Assembly: GCF_049671645.1 (NCBI RefSeq)
Contig: NZ_JBATVG010000027.1
Span: 1 to 64,000, forward strand
Origin: Castellaniella sp049671645
GTDB lineage: Bacteria > Pseudomonadota > Gammaproteobacteria > Burkholderiales > Burkholderiaceae_B
Reading direction: 5' to 3'
DNA length: 64,000 bases
Each line of letters opens with the position of its first letter. Within the stretch, counting starts at the first letter, position 1. Under the pieces are notes generated by a model, which had not been told where the DNA came from, ran no database searches, and saw only the letters and a list, made by a program, of their open reading frames with translations. Of this stretch, positions 34,665-42,293 are shown one piece after another. The position numbers were made by a program, and so were the translations under genes.

Positions 34665-35339
34665 ATGGCTGACACTAATCGGGTAGTGATCATAGGAGGG
34701 CATGGCAAGGTAGCCTTGCTCGCGGCGGGCAAGCTACAAGCTGCAGGCTACGCGGTCGATTCGATCATTCGCAATCCAGACCATCGTGAAGATGTACGAA
34801 ACGCAGGCGGCAATCCTGTTGTGCTCGACATTGAATCGGCCCGCGTCGATGAACTTGCATCGGCATTCTCCGGCGCCCGAGCTATCGTTTTCTCGGCAGG
34901 AGCGGGTGGCGGCAATCCGGCGCGCACCCATGCTGTCGACTACGAGGCCGCGACGCGCGCCATGGCGGCTGCCGGTCAGGCGGAAGTCAAGCGCTTCGTC
35001 ATGGTTTCCTATGCGGGAGCCGACGTAGATATCCATCGGCTCGACCCCCAGAATTCTTTCTACTCTTATGCCAAGGCCAAGCATGACGCGGATGCCAAGC
35101 TGCGCGAAAGCACGCTTGACTACACCATTCTCGGCCCCGGCTTGCTGACGACCGCACCAGCCACGGGGAAAATTATGAGAACCGAAAATGTTGGAAAAGA
35201 CTGGCCGGATGACAGGCGTGTTACCTCGCGCGAGAACGTGGCTGAAGTCATCTCGCATGTCATCAAGACCAACTCGGCTGTACGTCAGACCGTGAATTTC
35301 TATGATGGGGATCTTCCGATTGCTGCAGTCGTGAAATAG
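34665..35339 (+). CDS. NAD(P)-binding atypical SDR protein
   Basis: A 224-residue Rossmann-fold protein of the NAD(P)H-binding/NmrA-like type (YwnB-like). The cofactor loop is IIGGHGKVALLAAGKL at residues 9-24, and SYAGAD and YAKAKHDAD occupy the active-site region, where the usual YxxxK is present as YAKAK. Relatives act as quinone reductases or redox sensors, or have no known role. It ends the flavoenzyme group, with 113 bases to the preceding gene. Confidence 0.82.
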   Translation: MADTNRVVIIGGHGKVALLAAGKLQAAGYAVDSIIRNPDHREDVRNAGGNPVVLDIESARVDELASAFSGARAIVFSAGAGGGNPARTHAVDYEAATRAMAAAGQAEVKRFVMVSYAGADVDIHRLDPQNSFYSYAKAKHDADAKLRESTLDYTILGPGLLTTAPATGKIMRTENVGKDWPDDRRVTSRENVAEVISHVIKTNSAVRQTVNFYDGDLPIAAVVK

Positions 35340-35639
35340 TGCATGGCGCTTTGAGAGGCCTTGCGAGTTTCGCTGCCGCCCGCAGCGAGGCACGAAATGC
35401 TTCCCGGTAATTGGCGAGCAGCCAAAAGCCGGGTTTTTTTACAGAAGTAGCGCCACCGATTGGGCTATGGTGGTGAAACAAGTTGATCGCCTGCGGGCAA
35501 CCCCCTCCTCATGCCCACGTCCTCCAATCGGTTCATACATCCTGACGGATCGTTTGTGTTGCAACCCGGCGGCATATCGGTTTTCACGGCCGCTCTTGGA
35601 TAAACTATAGTAGTTGCCGTCTATTGGTAGGAGTGTCGC
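35340..35639. other. intergenic region with a hairpin, no gene seen
   Basis: A perfect hairpin, TCGCTGC (35370-35376) with GCAGCGA (35382-35388), lies about 30 bases after the preceding stop. A run of seven T (35434-35440) follows much later, so termination is possible but not clean. No coding frame in this stretch looks convincing. Confidence 0.45.
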
Positions 35640-36287
35640 ATGGTCCCCCGTATCAAGATCGATTTCGTCTCCGACGTGTCTTGTCCCTGGTGCGCGGTGG
35701 GGTTGGGCTCGCTGGAGCAGGCGTTGTCCAGGATCGATGGCGCAATCGAGGTGGAACTTCATTTCCAACCCTTTGAGCTGAACCCGGACATGCCACCCGA
35801 AGGGCAGGATACCGTCGAGCGCCTCTCGCGCAAGTACGGCATGACGCCGGAGCAGGTCCGCCAAAATGGCGAACTCATCACGGCGCGGGGCCGCGAGGTC
35901 GGCTTCACCTTCAATATGGACAAGCGCACGCACACCTACAACACCTTCGATGCGCACCGACTGCTGCACTGGGCTGGTCTTGAAGGCCATCAATTGGCCT
36001 TGAAGCATGCGCTTTTGAAGGCGTATTTCACGGATGGCGAGAACCCCAGCGATCACGAGACCCTGATCAGGCTGTGCCGAGAGTCGGGGTTGAACCAGGA
36101 CCGCGCGCGCGAGATTCTGGACTCCGACGAGTACTCGGCGGAAGTACGAGCGCGCGAACGCTTTTACACCCAGCAGGGTATCAATTCCGTCCCTTCCATC
36201 ATCCTGAATGACCGGCATCTGATCCAGGGTGGCCAGGCTCCCGAGACTTTCGAGCAGGCGTTGCGGCAGGTTGCGGATGCCCGGTGA
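35640..36287 (+). CDS. DsbA family oxidoreductase, FrnE-like
   Basis: A 215-residue thioredoxin-fold protein with CPWC at residues 15-18 (DVSCPWCAVG), an inserted helical domain and cis-Pro region NSVPSIILND near residue 180. There is no signal peptide, so it should act in the cytoplasm, like FrnE and 2-hydroxychromene-2-carboxylate isomerase relatives. GGAG lies about 7 bases before the ATG. The same reading frame continues for 55 sense codons after the TGA; see the entry at 36288. Confidence 0.88.
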   Translation: MVPRIKIDFVSDVSCPWCAVGLGSLEQALSRIDGAIEVELHFQPFELNPDMPPEGQDTVERLSRKYGMTPEQVRQNGELITARGREVGFTFNMDKRTHTYNTFDAHRLLHWAGLEGHQLALKHALLKAYFTDGENPSDHETLIRLCRESGLNQDRAREILDSDEYSAEVRARERFYTQQGINSVPSIILNDRHLIQGGQAPETFEQALRQVADAR

Positions 36288-36455
36288 ATCGGCCCAAAGC
36301 CAGCGATTCGCGCCACTTGCGCAAGCAATCCGGAACAGGATTGCCGCGTCGGAGCCAACCTGAAGGAAGCCGGGGCGAGAGACGACGAAATCGATGATAT
36401 CGACGAAGTTGCCGCCCGACTTACGATCTCAGCTTTCAAGTCTGCCAAGCGATAA
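36288..36455 (+). other. in-frame open stretch after the FrnE-like stop; possible gene remnant
   Basis: After the TGA the same frame stays open for 55 codons to a TAA at 36453. The end reads GARDDEIDDIDEVAARL and SAFKSAKR. It has no ATG, GTG or TTG, so it cannot be translated on its own. A terminator stem starts 2 bases after the TAA. It could be the decayed 3' end of another gene or chance; I do not recognise a family. Confidence 0.3.
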
Positions 36456-36456
36456 G

Positions 36457-36491
36457 AGCGGTATTTCTGCTTTGCTGTACCGCTATTTTTG
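36457..36491 (+). terminator. Rho-independent terminator after FrnE-like gene
   Basis: AGCGGTA (36457-36463) and TACCGCT (36478-36484) form a perfect 7-bp stem with a 14-base loop and are followed directly by ATTTTTG. Confidence 0.6.
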
Positions 36492-36502
36492 TTCTGGTGG
36501 TT

Positions 36503-36571
36503 GGGGACATCAGCAGAGCCTCTGTTGAACGTGTTTTTCGCAAACAAAGGCTGATGAATGCTGGTGTCCCC
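36503..36571. repeat. long nested inverted repeat, 69 bases
   Basis: GGGGACATCAGC (36503-36514) pairs with GCTGGTGTCCCC (36560-36571) at 11 of 12 positions. Inside it AGCCT pairs with AGGCT and TGTT with AACA, so the whole segment can fold into one hairpin. It resembles a small mobile-element remnant or a structured 3' end. No T-run follows on either strand. Confidence 0.5.
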
Positions 36572-36580
36572 CATGAATGA

Positions 36581-36606
36581 GGTAGGGCCTGGTCAATGGC
36601 CCTGCC
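36581..36606 (-). other. hairpin just downstream of the small minus-strand gene
   Basis: GGTAGGGCC (36581-36589) and GGCCCTGCC (36598-36606) pair at 8 of 9 positions around an 8-base loop. It lies 14 bases after the stop of the small gene at 36621-36758 and may protect or end its transcript. A T-run is missing. Confidence 0.45.
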
Positions 36607-36620
36607 CGGCGACAAGATGC

Positions 36621-36758
36621 CTACTTGTCGGAGCTTTGCTCTTTCTTGTCTTGTTTATTCTCGCCGGATTCGGATTCCTGGTCGGATATCTTTGGGGCTT
36701 TCCAGTTAAGCGGTGGCGCGACGATGTCTTTCCAGGCGACACGTTTAGGTGTTGACAT
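36621..36758 (-). CDS. hypothetical 45-residue hydrophilic protein with its own promoter
   Basis: The minus-strand frame from ATG at 36758 to TAG at 36621 encodes 45 residues. The first part is basic and Trp-containing (KRVAWKDIVAPPLNWK). The C-terminal half is highly charged (Glu/Asp/Lys/Gln/Ser), likely disordered. GGGAG sits exactly 6 bases before the ATG. A 5'-leader hairpin and a near-consensus sigma-70 promoter lie upstream (36778-36842). I do not recognise a family. The combination of ribosome-binding site, promoter and biased composition makes a real gene likely. Confidence 0.6.
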   Translation of the reverse strand: MSTPKRVAWKDIVAPPLNWKAPKISDQESESGENKQDKKEQSSDK

Positions 36759-36777
36759 GGTTTTCTCCCAAAGCAAT

Positions 36778-36802
36778 GTGGCAGCACACTGTGCGCCGCC
36801 AC
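36778..36802 (-). other. 5'-leader hairpin of the small gene
   Basis: In minus-strand RNA this 25-base segment pairs end to end: 12 pairs including two G-U wobbles around a single central base, so the tip must open slightly. It begins about 12 bases after the -10 element and ends 8 bases before the ribosome-binding site. It should therefore form near the very 5' end of the transcript and influence stability or translation. Confidence 0.55.
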
Positions 36803-36807
36803 TATCA

Positions 36808-36823
36808 CTGTATAAAATACCAG
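36808..36823. promoter_or_regulatory. LexA-like box over the -10 of the small gene
   Basis: CTGT-N8-CCAG matches the betaproteobacterial/E. coli LexA pattern CTGT-N8-ACAG with one mismatch, in the AT-rich form typical of real boxes. E. coli recN has a site with the same CCAG variant. It overlaps the -10, the position expected for repression. The role is inferred, not shown. Confidence 0.4.
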
Positions 36824-36842
36824 CATTATTGAATTATGTCAA
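36814..36842 (-). promoter_or_regulatory. sigma-70 promoter of the small minus-strand gene
   Basis: On the minus strand TTGACA (36842-36837) is followed after 17 bases by TATTTT (36819-36814). It lies 56 bases upstream of the ATG at 36758 and 37 bases after the stop of the MFS gene, so the small gene need not depend on read-through. Confidence 0.65.
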
Positions 36843-36878
36843 ATCAGAATGGCAGTGTGGCTCCCAGGGTGATGGCGG

Positions 36879-38201
36879 CTATTTCAGACCGGGGCTCGCA
36901 TTGATCTGTAGTTCCTTGGCACGATAGCCCTCGCTTTGAGTATCCGGCGCGCGTTTCACGGTCTTGCGTGGATCGATCAGCAGCGCCGTCAGTGCACCCA
37001 CCCCGAGCAGGCCAGCGGAAATCAGGAACGGCAAGTGGTAGCTGCCCGTGCTCTGGATCAAGAAGCCAAATGCGACGGGGGAGATCATTCCAGCCACACC
37101 AAAGCCCGTGTTCATCATGCCAGCTGCTGTACCCGCGTAATCACCGGCAATATCGATGGGCAGGCTCCACAACACTGCATTTGTCAGCTCCAGGCAGAAG
37201 AATGACAGCGACAGAAGCAGTACAGCCATGAGCGGATCTTCCATGGAAACCATGGGTACCATGCACAATAGCGCGCCTACCAGCCCGAAGGTCAGGACCG
37301 ACACGCGGGCGAAGCGGATGTTCCCGGTCTTCTTCAGCAAGGTGTCGGACACGATGCCGCCCAATGTGTCGCCCACCACGCCGGCCATCAAGGGCAAGGC
37401 CGTGAACAGCGCCATGGCCTTCAGGTCGAAGCCGCGCTCGTCCTTCAAGTAGGACGGCAACCATGTCAGGTAGACCCACAGCGACCAGCCATAGCAGAAG
37501 TCGACGAACGTCACCTTCCACATGCCCCTGATCAGTCGTCCCCATGGTGTCGGACCTTTCTCTTTCTTAGGTTGTTCCACCCTGCCGGCGTTGATTTCCG
37601 CCAGTTCAGCCGGGGTGACCCGTGGATGCTCAGCCGGGGTGTCGCGGAATACGAAGAGAAACAGCACGGTCCAGGCCAGGCTGACGGCGCCCAGCACGAT
37701 AAAGGACTCACGCCAGCCGGCCAGGGCGATGATCAGGACGACCAAAGGTGGAGTGATCGCGCCGCCAAGGCGAGAGAACGAGTGGGTGATTCCCTGGGCA
37801 AAACCGCGCTGCGTAATGGGCATCCAGTAGGTGAAGGCGCGCGTTGCGGTCGGAAACGCCCCGCCTTCGCCGATCCCCAGCGCGAACCTCATGACCAACA
37901 GGGCGATCACACTGCCCACGAAGCCGGTCAACAGGGTTGCTGCGCCCCAGATCAGGGACAGGACGATGAGTACCTTGCGCGGGCCGAAGCGGTCGGCCAG
38001 CCAGCCGCCGAAGATCTGCATGGCGGCGTAAGGGTAGGCAAATGCCGAGAACACGAGTCCGAGCTCCAGGTTGCTCAGGCCCATTTCGTCCCGGATCAGG
38101 GGTGCTGCCACGGAAATGTTGACGCGGTCGATATACGCAATGAAATACAGCAGGCACATCACCATCAATATCAGATGATGGGTTTTTACTCGACGTTGCA
38201 T
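36879..38201 (-). CDS. sauU: MFS transporter, ACS family; probable sulfoacetate importer
   Basis: A 440-residue carrier with 12 predicted TM segments. It has the ACS-type N-terminus (YIDRVNISVAAPLIRDEMG) and the loop GGWLADRFGPRKVL. GGGGAGA lies before the ATG. It follows the ligase and acylating dehydrogenase genes on the same strand, with a divergent IclR regulator beyond them: the order reported for sauRSTU of Cupriavidus necator. The family call is firm. The substrate call rests on gene order. Confidence 0.7.
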   Translation of the reverse strand: MQRRVKTHHLILMVMCLLYFIAYIDRVNISVAAPLIRDEMGLSNLELGLVFSAFAYPYAAMQIFGGWLADRFGPRKVLIVLSLIWGAATLLTGFVGSVIALLVMRFALGIGEGGAFPTATRAFTYWMPITQRGFAQGITHSFSRLGGAITPPLVVLIIALAGWRESFIVLGAVSLAWTVLFLFVFRDTPAEHPRVTPAELAEINAGRVEQPKKEKGPTPWGRLIRGMWKVTFVDFCYGWSLWVYLTWLPSYLKDERGFDLKAMALFTALPLMAGVVGDTLGGIVSDTLLKKTGNIRFARVSVLTFGLVGALLCMVPMVSMEDPLMAVLLLSLSFFCLELTNAVLWSLPIDIAGDYAGTAAGMMNTGFGVAGMISPVAFGFLIQSTGSYHLPFLISAGLLGVGALTALLIDPRKTVKRAPDTQSEGYRAKELQINASPGLK

Positions 38202-38377
38202 GTTTGTCTCCCCGGTCGGCGCGAGCGATCCAAGGTCATTTGCGCCGGCTTGATTAGATTGTGTCGGGTATGCGGATTCTGTGCGGCTTTACTGCAGCTT
38301 CTTGTGATCTGTTCAAAGGTCTCCCGCCGCGCATTTCCGATGCTGGCGTAGTTGTGGGAAAGGAGGGCCGGACTTGG

Positions 38378-39901
38378 TCACGCACCAAGTTCCAGCAGTT
38401 TGAGGCGCTGTACTTTGCCCGATGGGCCGCGGGGCAGCTCGTCGACTACAACATATTTGCTGGGTGTCTTGTATTTACCCAATTCGCTCAGGCAGTGGCG
38501 GCGCAAGGCATCGCCGTCAAAAGCCGCCTTGTCGCGCAGCACCAGATACACGGCTATATCCTGGCCATAGTCGGGGTGCGGCACACCCACCGCGGCCGCC
38601 TCCAGGATGTTGGGATGCTTGATGACCGCCTCGTCGATCTCGCGTGGTGCAATATTTTCACCCCCCTTGATGATCAGTTCCTTGGCCCGGCCGGTAACGT
38701 AGAAGTAGCCTTGCTCGTCCTGATAACCAATGTCGCCGGTCTTGAGCCAGCCATCATCCGTGAAGGTTTCGCGTGTGCGCTCCGGATCTTTGTAGTATCC
38801 CAGCATGACGTTGCGGCCGTGGAGGATGATTTCGCCTTTTCCCTGCGGTGCGGCTTGCTTGCCATCGGCAGTGATCACCATGGCGCGCATGCCAGACGGT
38901 GTGCCGATGCTGCCGATGCGTCGTTCCTCAGGTTCTATGGGGTTGCTGAATGCGGGTGCGGCCGTTTCCGTCAAGCCCATGGTCTCGATGATGCCGATGC
39001 CGAACCGGTTTTCGAAGGCGCGATGATGTTCCGGCGCCAATGCTGACGATGCTGACCGACAGAACCGCAGGCGGGACAGGTCCGGCATCGCGCGGTCATT
39101 GCCGTCATTGAGCAGGTAGGAAATGATGGTAGGCACCACGTTGATCCAGGTGCACTGGAAACGGCTGGCATCCGTCCAGAAGGATGCGGCCGAGAATCGC
39201 GGCGTCATCACCACTGACCCTTCGTGCACCAGCGGTGCGATCAGCGTCACCACTAAGCCGTTGATGTGGTAGAGCGGCAGCGAGCCCAGCACCCGATCAT
39301 TCCGGGTCAGGCGGTGAGCCTCGCTGATGCAGCGGCCGTTGTAGATCAGGCTGTCGTGGCTGTGCAGCACACCCTTGGGTACACCTGTCGTGCCGGATGT
39401 GTACATCAGCAAGGCCGGGTCGTCCGGCGCGGGCTCGGCCATGGTGGCGCCGGCGACCGGGTCTGGCGCGAATAATGGTACGTCGTCGCTCGCCGGGTCG
39501 CACTCCACCACCCGGATGTCACGGTCCACCTCGCGCAAGGCGGCCGCCAGCGTGCCGGCTTGCTCCTTGCTCGTGAAGATCAGCCGTGTATCGGAGTGGT
39601 CGAGAACATGCTTGAGCTGTGCGTGCTGGCACATCAGGTTGATCGGATTGGCGACCAGGCCGTTGGCCATGATGCCCAGCAACAGGACCGCCGTCAGTTC
39701 GCCGTTGGGCATATAGACGGACACCTTGTCGCCCGTATCCAGGCCCAGTGCCTTGAATTGTCGCCCCAGGTGCTGACACTGCTGCCACAGGCGCCCGCAG
39801 CTCAACTCGCGGCCGCTGTCGGACGAAATGAGATAGGGGCTGTCCGGCTGGCGAGCAGCCAGAGAGCGCAGCAATTGCGCGAAAGTAAGTTGCTCGCTCA
39901 T
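38378..39901 (-). CDS. sauT: AMP-forming CoA ligase, probable sulfoacetate-CoA ligase
   Basis: A 507-residue ANL-superfamily enzyme. It has LLMYTSGTTGVPKG, MGLTETAAP, WLKTGDIG, KELIIKGGENIAP and the catalytic Lys in RGPSGKVQRLK. The start at 39901 overlaps the stop of the dehydrogenase gene by 4 bases (ATGA). In the sau pathway this enzyme makes sulfoacetyl-CoA, which the neighbouring acylating dehydrogenase reduces to sulfoacetaldehyde. A different small acid (for example malonate or oxalate type) cannot be excluded from the sequence. Confidence 0.7.
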   Translation of the reverse strand: MSEQLTFAQLLRSLAARQPDSPYLISSDSGRELSCGRLWQQCQHLGRQFKALGLDTGDKVSVYMPNGELTAVLLLGIMANGLVANPINLMCQHAQLKHVLDHSDTRLIFTSKEQAGTLAAALREVDRDIRVVECDPASDDVPLFAPDPVAGATMAEPAPDDPALLMYTSGTTGVPKGVLHSHDSLIYNGRCISEAHRLTRNDRVLGSLPLYHINGLVVTLIAPLVHEGSVVMTPRFSAASFWTDASRFQCTWINVVPTIISYLLNDGNDRAMPDLSRLRFCRSASSALAPEHHRAFENRFGIGIIETMGLTETAAPAFSNPIEPEERRIGSIGTPSGMRAMVITADGKQAAPQGKGEIILHGRNVMLGYYKDPERTRETFTDDGWLKTGDIGYQDEQGYFYVTGRAKELIIKGGENIAPREIDEAVIKHPNILEAAAVGVPHPDYGQDIAVYLVLRDKAAFDGDALRRHCLSELGKYKTPSKYVVVDELPRGPSGKVQRLKLLELGA

Positions 39902-41337
39902 GCGCCATACCTCTCGAAGTATCCGCCCAGCACCTGCTCCACCGTGGGCTTGCGTTCCGGAATCCGGCGCGCTACGCGCGTGATGTTCATGTAGTGGCGG
40001 TAGTGCATGTTGCCGGAGAAGTTGTTGCCGCCCCATGTGCCGCAGCCCATGGACAGAGAGAAGGGCAGTCCGTTGTCGAAATTACCGCCCGTGGCAAAGC
40101 AATGCGCCTGGTTGACGATGACCCGGGACACCGGCAGCGTCTGGCCCAGCACCTCTGCTTGATTCTTGTCACTTGTGTGCAGGCCGACTGAATGGCCCGC
40201 ACCCATGTAGGCATACTGACGCCATACCATGTCGCAGGCCTCGTCGAAATTCGATGCGCGGTAGACGGTCAGAACCGGCGAAAGCTTTTCTCCGGAAAAG
40301 GGGTGATCGCTGCCGAAGTCGGTCTCTTCGACCAGCAGCACCGTCAGTGCGTCCGACGCGATCCGGTCGCTCAGGTCCAGGCCGGCGATGGTGGCTATTT
40401 CAGCGGCTGGCTTGCCTGTCACTGCGCCGCTCAGCTTGCCGGCAGTCCACATGACAGCTTGCAGTCGCTGTTTCTCCGTGGAGGTGAGCAGCACTGCTCC
40501 TTGCGCCCGCAGGGCGGCCAGCAAGGCGTCGTACGCTGAAGCAACCACCACCAGACTGTTTTCCGAGGAGCAACTGGTGGCGTTGTCGAAAGTCTTGGAA
40601 GCCACGATCTTGGCAGCGGCGTCCATCACGTCGGCAGAACCATCCACGATCGATGCCACGTTGCCTGCGCCCACTCCAAACGCCGGCGTGCCACAGGTAT
40701 AAGCCATGCGGACATTGGATTTCGATCCGGTGGCGACCACGAGGTCTGCCTGGCGCATGAGCTCGGCCGTCGCGGCCTTGGTGATGGGCGCCGGCAGGCA
40801 TTGCACCAGATCAGCGGGCAGGCCGCATTTGCGTAGCTGCTCGTGAATGAAGCCGATCAGCATCTGGCATGAGCCCAGCCCCTTGGGGGACGGCGCCACG
40901 ATGACCGCATTGCCACATTTGAGTGCATTGATGATCTTATTGGCGGGTGTAGCAGCCGGATTGGTGGATGGCGTGACGGCGGCCACCACCCCGACGGGGC
41001 GGGCGATCTCGGTAATCCCGGTCGCCTCATCGTGAGTCATGACCCCGGTGGAGATGACCCCTTGCAGGTCGCGCAGCAGGCCCAGGGTCTTGCGATCATT
41101 CTTACGGATCTTGTCGGCCACGTTTCCCAGCCCGGTGTCGGCAACCGCTCGTTCGGCCAGCAGGCGATTGCGCTCGGGTTCCATGATGGCCCAGGCGGCG
41201 GCAGCGACAGCATCATCCAGAGCTTCCTGCCCCATTCCCGAGAATAGGATCTGGGCGCTGCGCGCCCTTTGTATCAATTGATCGACCTGGTCGTTCCTGG
41301 CGATTTCCGTATCCGGACGGATTTCCTGAAGTTCCAT
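39898..41337 (-). CDS. sauS: CoA-acylating aldehyde dehydrogenase, probable sulfoacetaldehyde dehydrogenase (acylating)
   Basis: A 479-residue protein of the EutE/AdhE-N family. The nucleophile Cys lies in NATSCSSENSLVV, with AAVTPSTNPAATP for cofactor binding and a C-terminal FATGGNFDNGLPFSLSMGCG. The ATG at 41337 has AGGAGG about 8 bases upstream; the longer frame lacks one. It interconverts an acyl-CoA and the aldehyde with NAD(P)(H). It is divergent from an IclR regulator and coupled to a CoA ligase. The downstream enzyme of the sau pathway, Xsc, is not in the window. Confidence 0.75.
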   Translation of the reverse strand: MELQEIRPDTEIARNDQVDQLIQRARSAQILFSGMGQEALDDAVAAAAWAIMEPERNRLLAERAVADTGLGNVADKIRKNDRKTLGLLRDLQGVISTGVMTHDEATGITEIARPVGVVAAVTPSTNPAATPANKIINALKCGNAVIVAPSPKGLGSCQMLIGFIHEQLRKCGLPADLVQCLPAPITKAATAELMRQADLVVATGSKSNVRMAYTCGTPAFGVGAGNVASIVDGSADVMDAAAKIVASKTFDNATSCSSENSLVVVASAYDALLAALRAQGAVLLTSTEKQRLQAVMWTAGKLSGAVTGKPAAEIATIAGLDLSDRIASDALTVLLVEETDFGSDHPFSGEKLSPVLTVYRASNFDEACDMVWRQYAYMGAGHSVGLHTSDKNQAEVLGQTLPVSRVIVNQAHCFATGGNFDNGLPFSLSMGCGTWGGNNFSGNMHYRHYMNITRVARRIPERKPTVEQVLGGYFERYGA

Positions 41338-41397
41338 CTCCTGCTCCTCCTGGTTGGACGGACTAGCATCCAATCTACGTGAGCGGAGAAATAAAGC

Positions 41398-41463
41398 GTC
41401 CCGATTTTTCATGATTCGGTGACGGGATCATCGGTGCGGATGGAAAGACGCGGTTTTCGGGAC
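41398..41463. promoter_or_regulatory. repeated TCCCG/CGGGA motifs in the sauS-sauR intergenic region
   Basis: GTCCCGA (41398-41404) and TCGGGAC (41457-41463) form a perfect inverted pair 52 bases apart. A third copy, GACGGGA, lies at 41421-41427. They occupy the only promoter region available to both divergent genes, so they are candidate binding sites for the IclR-type regulator. Confidence 0.4.
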
Positions 41464-41493
41464 TACAGTCAATGAAAACGTGAGGAACTCCGC

Positions 41494-42270
41494 ATGTCAT
41501 CGACCCAGAGCAATGCTACGGCAGTGCGCGCCTTCCGCATCATAGAAATCCTGTCCCAGGCCCGGGAACCGCTATCGCTGGCACAGATCTCCGATCGCAT
41601 CGAATTGCCAAAGCAGTCCGTTCATCGGCTGCTCAAGCAGCTCGAGAGCGCGTGGCTGGTGACGCGCAATAGTCCAGGGAAACATTACGAATGTTCGTCA
41701 CGCGTGCGCCGGATGGCCATCAGTATGCTGATGGTGTCAGGGCCGGCAGCGGCTCGAAGGGCGCTATTGCAACAGCTTGTGGACGCTGTGGATGAAACCT
41801 GCAACCTGACCATGTCCAGCGGTGACGGTATCGTATATCTGGACAGAGTGGAAGCCAACTGGCCTTTGCCCACGACGCTGCAGGCGGGCACTCGGGTTCC
41901 CTTGCACTGTACTTCCAGCGGCAAGCTGTTGCTCAGTTTCATGCCCAGGCAGCAGCGCGAACGCTTGCTGGAGAAGCTGCCCTTGCGTGTGAGTACGCAA
42001 CAGACCATCACCAGCCCTGAAGTGCTGCGGGAAGAGCTGGTGCGCATCCGTCGCAACCGGCTCAGCTTCAACAATCAGGAGTACATGCCGGGTATCGTGG
42101 GAATGGCAGTGCCGGTCATGCTGGACAGCCGCCGTGCGTGCGCGGCGGTCGCCATCCAATCGTCGATAGAGCGTACGAGCGTGGAAGGCCTGACGGCTCA
42201 TCTTTCGCAGCTGCGCGATACTGCCGAGAAAATGGCCGCCATTTTTCGCGAAAATCACGCATCGCTCTAG
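41494..42270 (+). CDS. sauR: IclR family transcriptional regulator
   Basis: A 258-residue regulator with an N-terminal winged helix (LSLAQISDRIELPKQSVHRL near residues 28-47) and a C-terminal IclR effector domain (VPLHCTSSGKLLLSFM, YMPGIVGMAVPV). GAGGA lies about 7 bases before the ATG. It is divergent from the acylating dehydrogenase, the arrangement in which IclR proteins control catabolic operons. The symbol is given by position relative to the sauSTU-like genes. Confidence 0.75.
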   Translation: MSSTQSNATAVRAFRIIEILSQAREPLSLAQISDRIELPKQSVHRLLKQLESAWLVTRNSPGKHYECSSRVRRMAISMLMVSGPAAARRALLQQLVDAVDETCNLTMSSGDGIVYLDRVEANWPLPTTLQAGTRVPLHCTSSGKLLLSFMPRQQRERLLEKLPLRVSTQQTITSPEVLREELVRIRRNRLSFNNQEYMPGIVGMAVPVMLDSRRACAAVAIQSSIERTSVEGLTAHLSQLRDTAEKMAAIFRENHASL

Positions 42271-42293
42271 ACGGGCAGCCACCCCCCCAGAAA

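Noticed and set aside
36558..36755. 65-codon plus-strand frame over the small minus-strand gene
   Set aside because: It has no ribosome-binding site and is antisense to the better supported 45-codon gene with promoter and leader; its hydrophobic stretch is likely a by-product of the opposite frame.
38202..38377. possible extra gene between the MFS and ligase genes of the sau-like cluster
   Set aside because: The 176-base gap has no frame with a ribosome-binding site; it is more likely leader and promoter sequence for the MFS gene.
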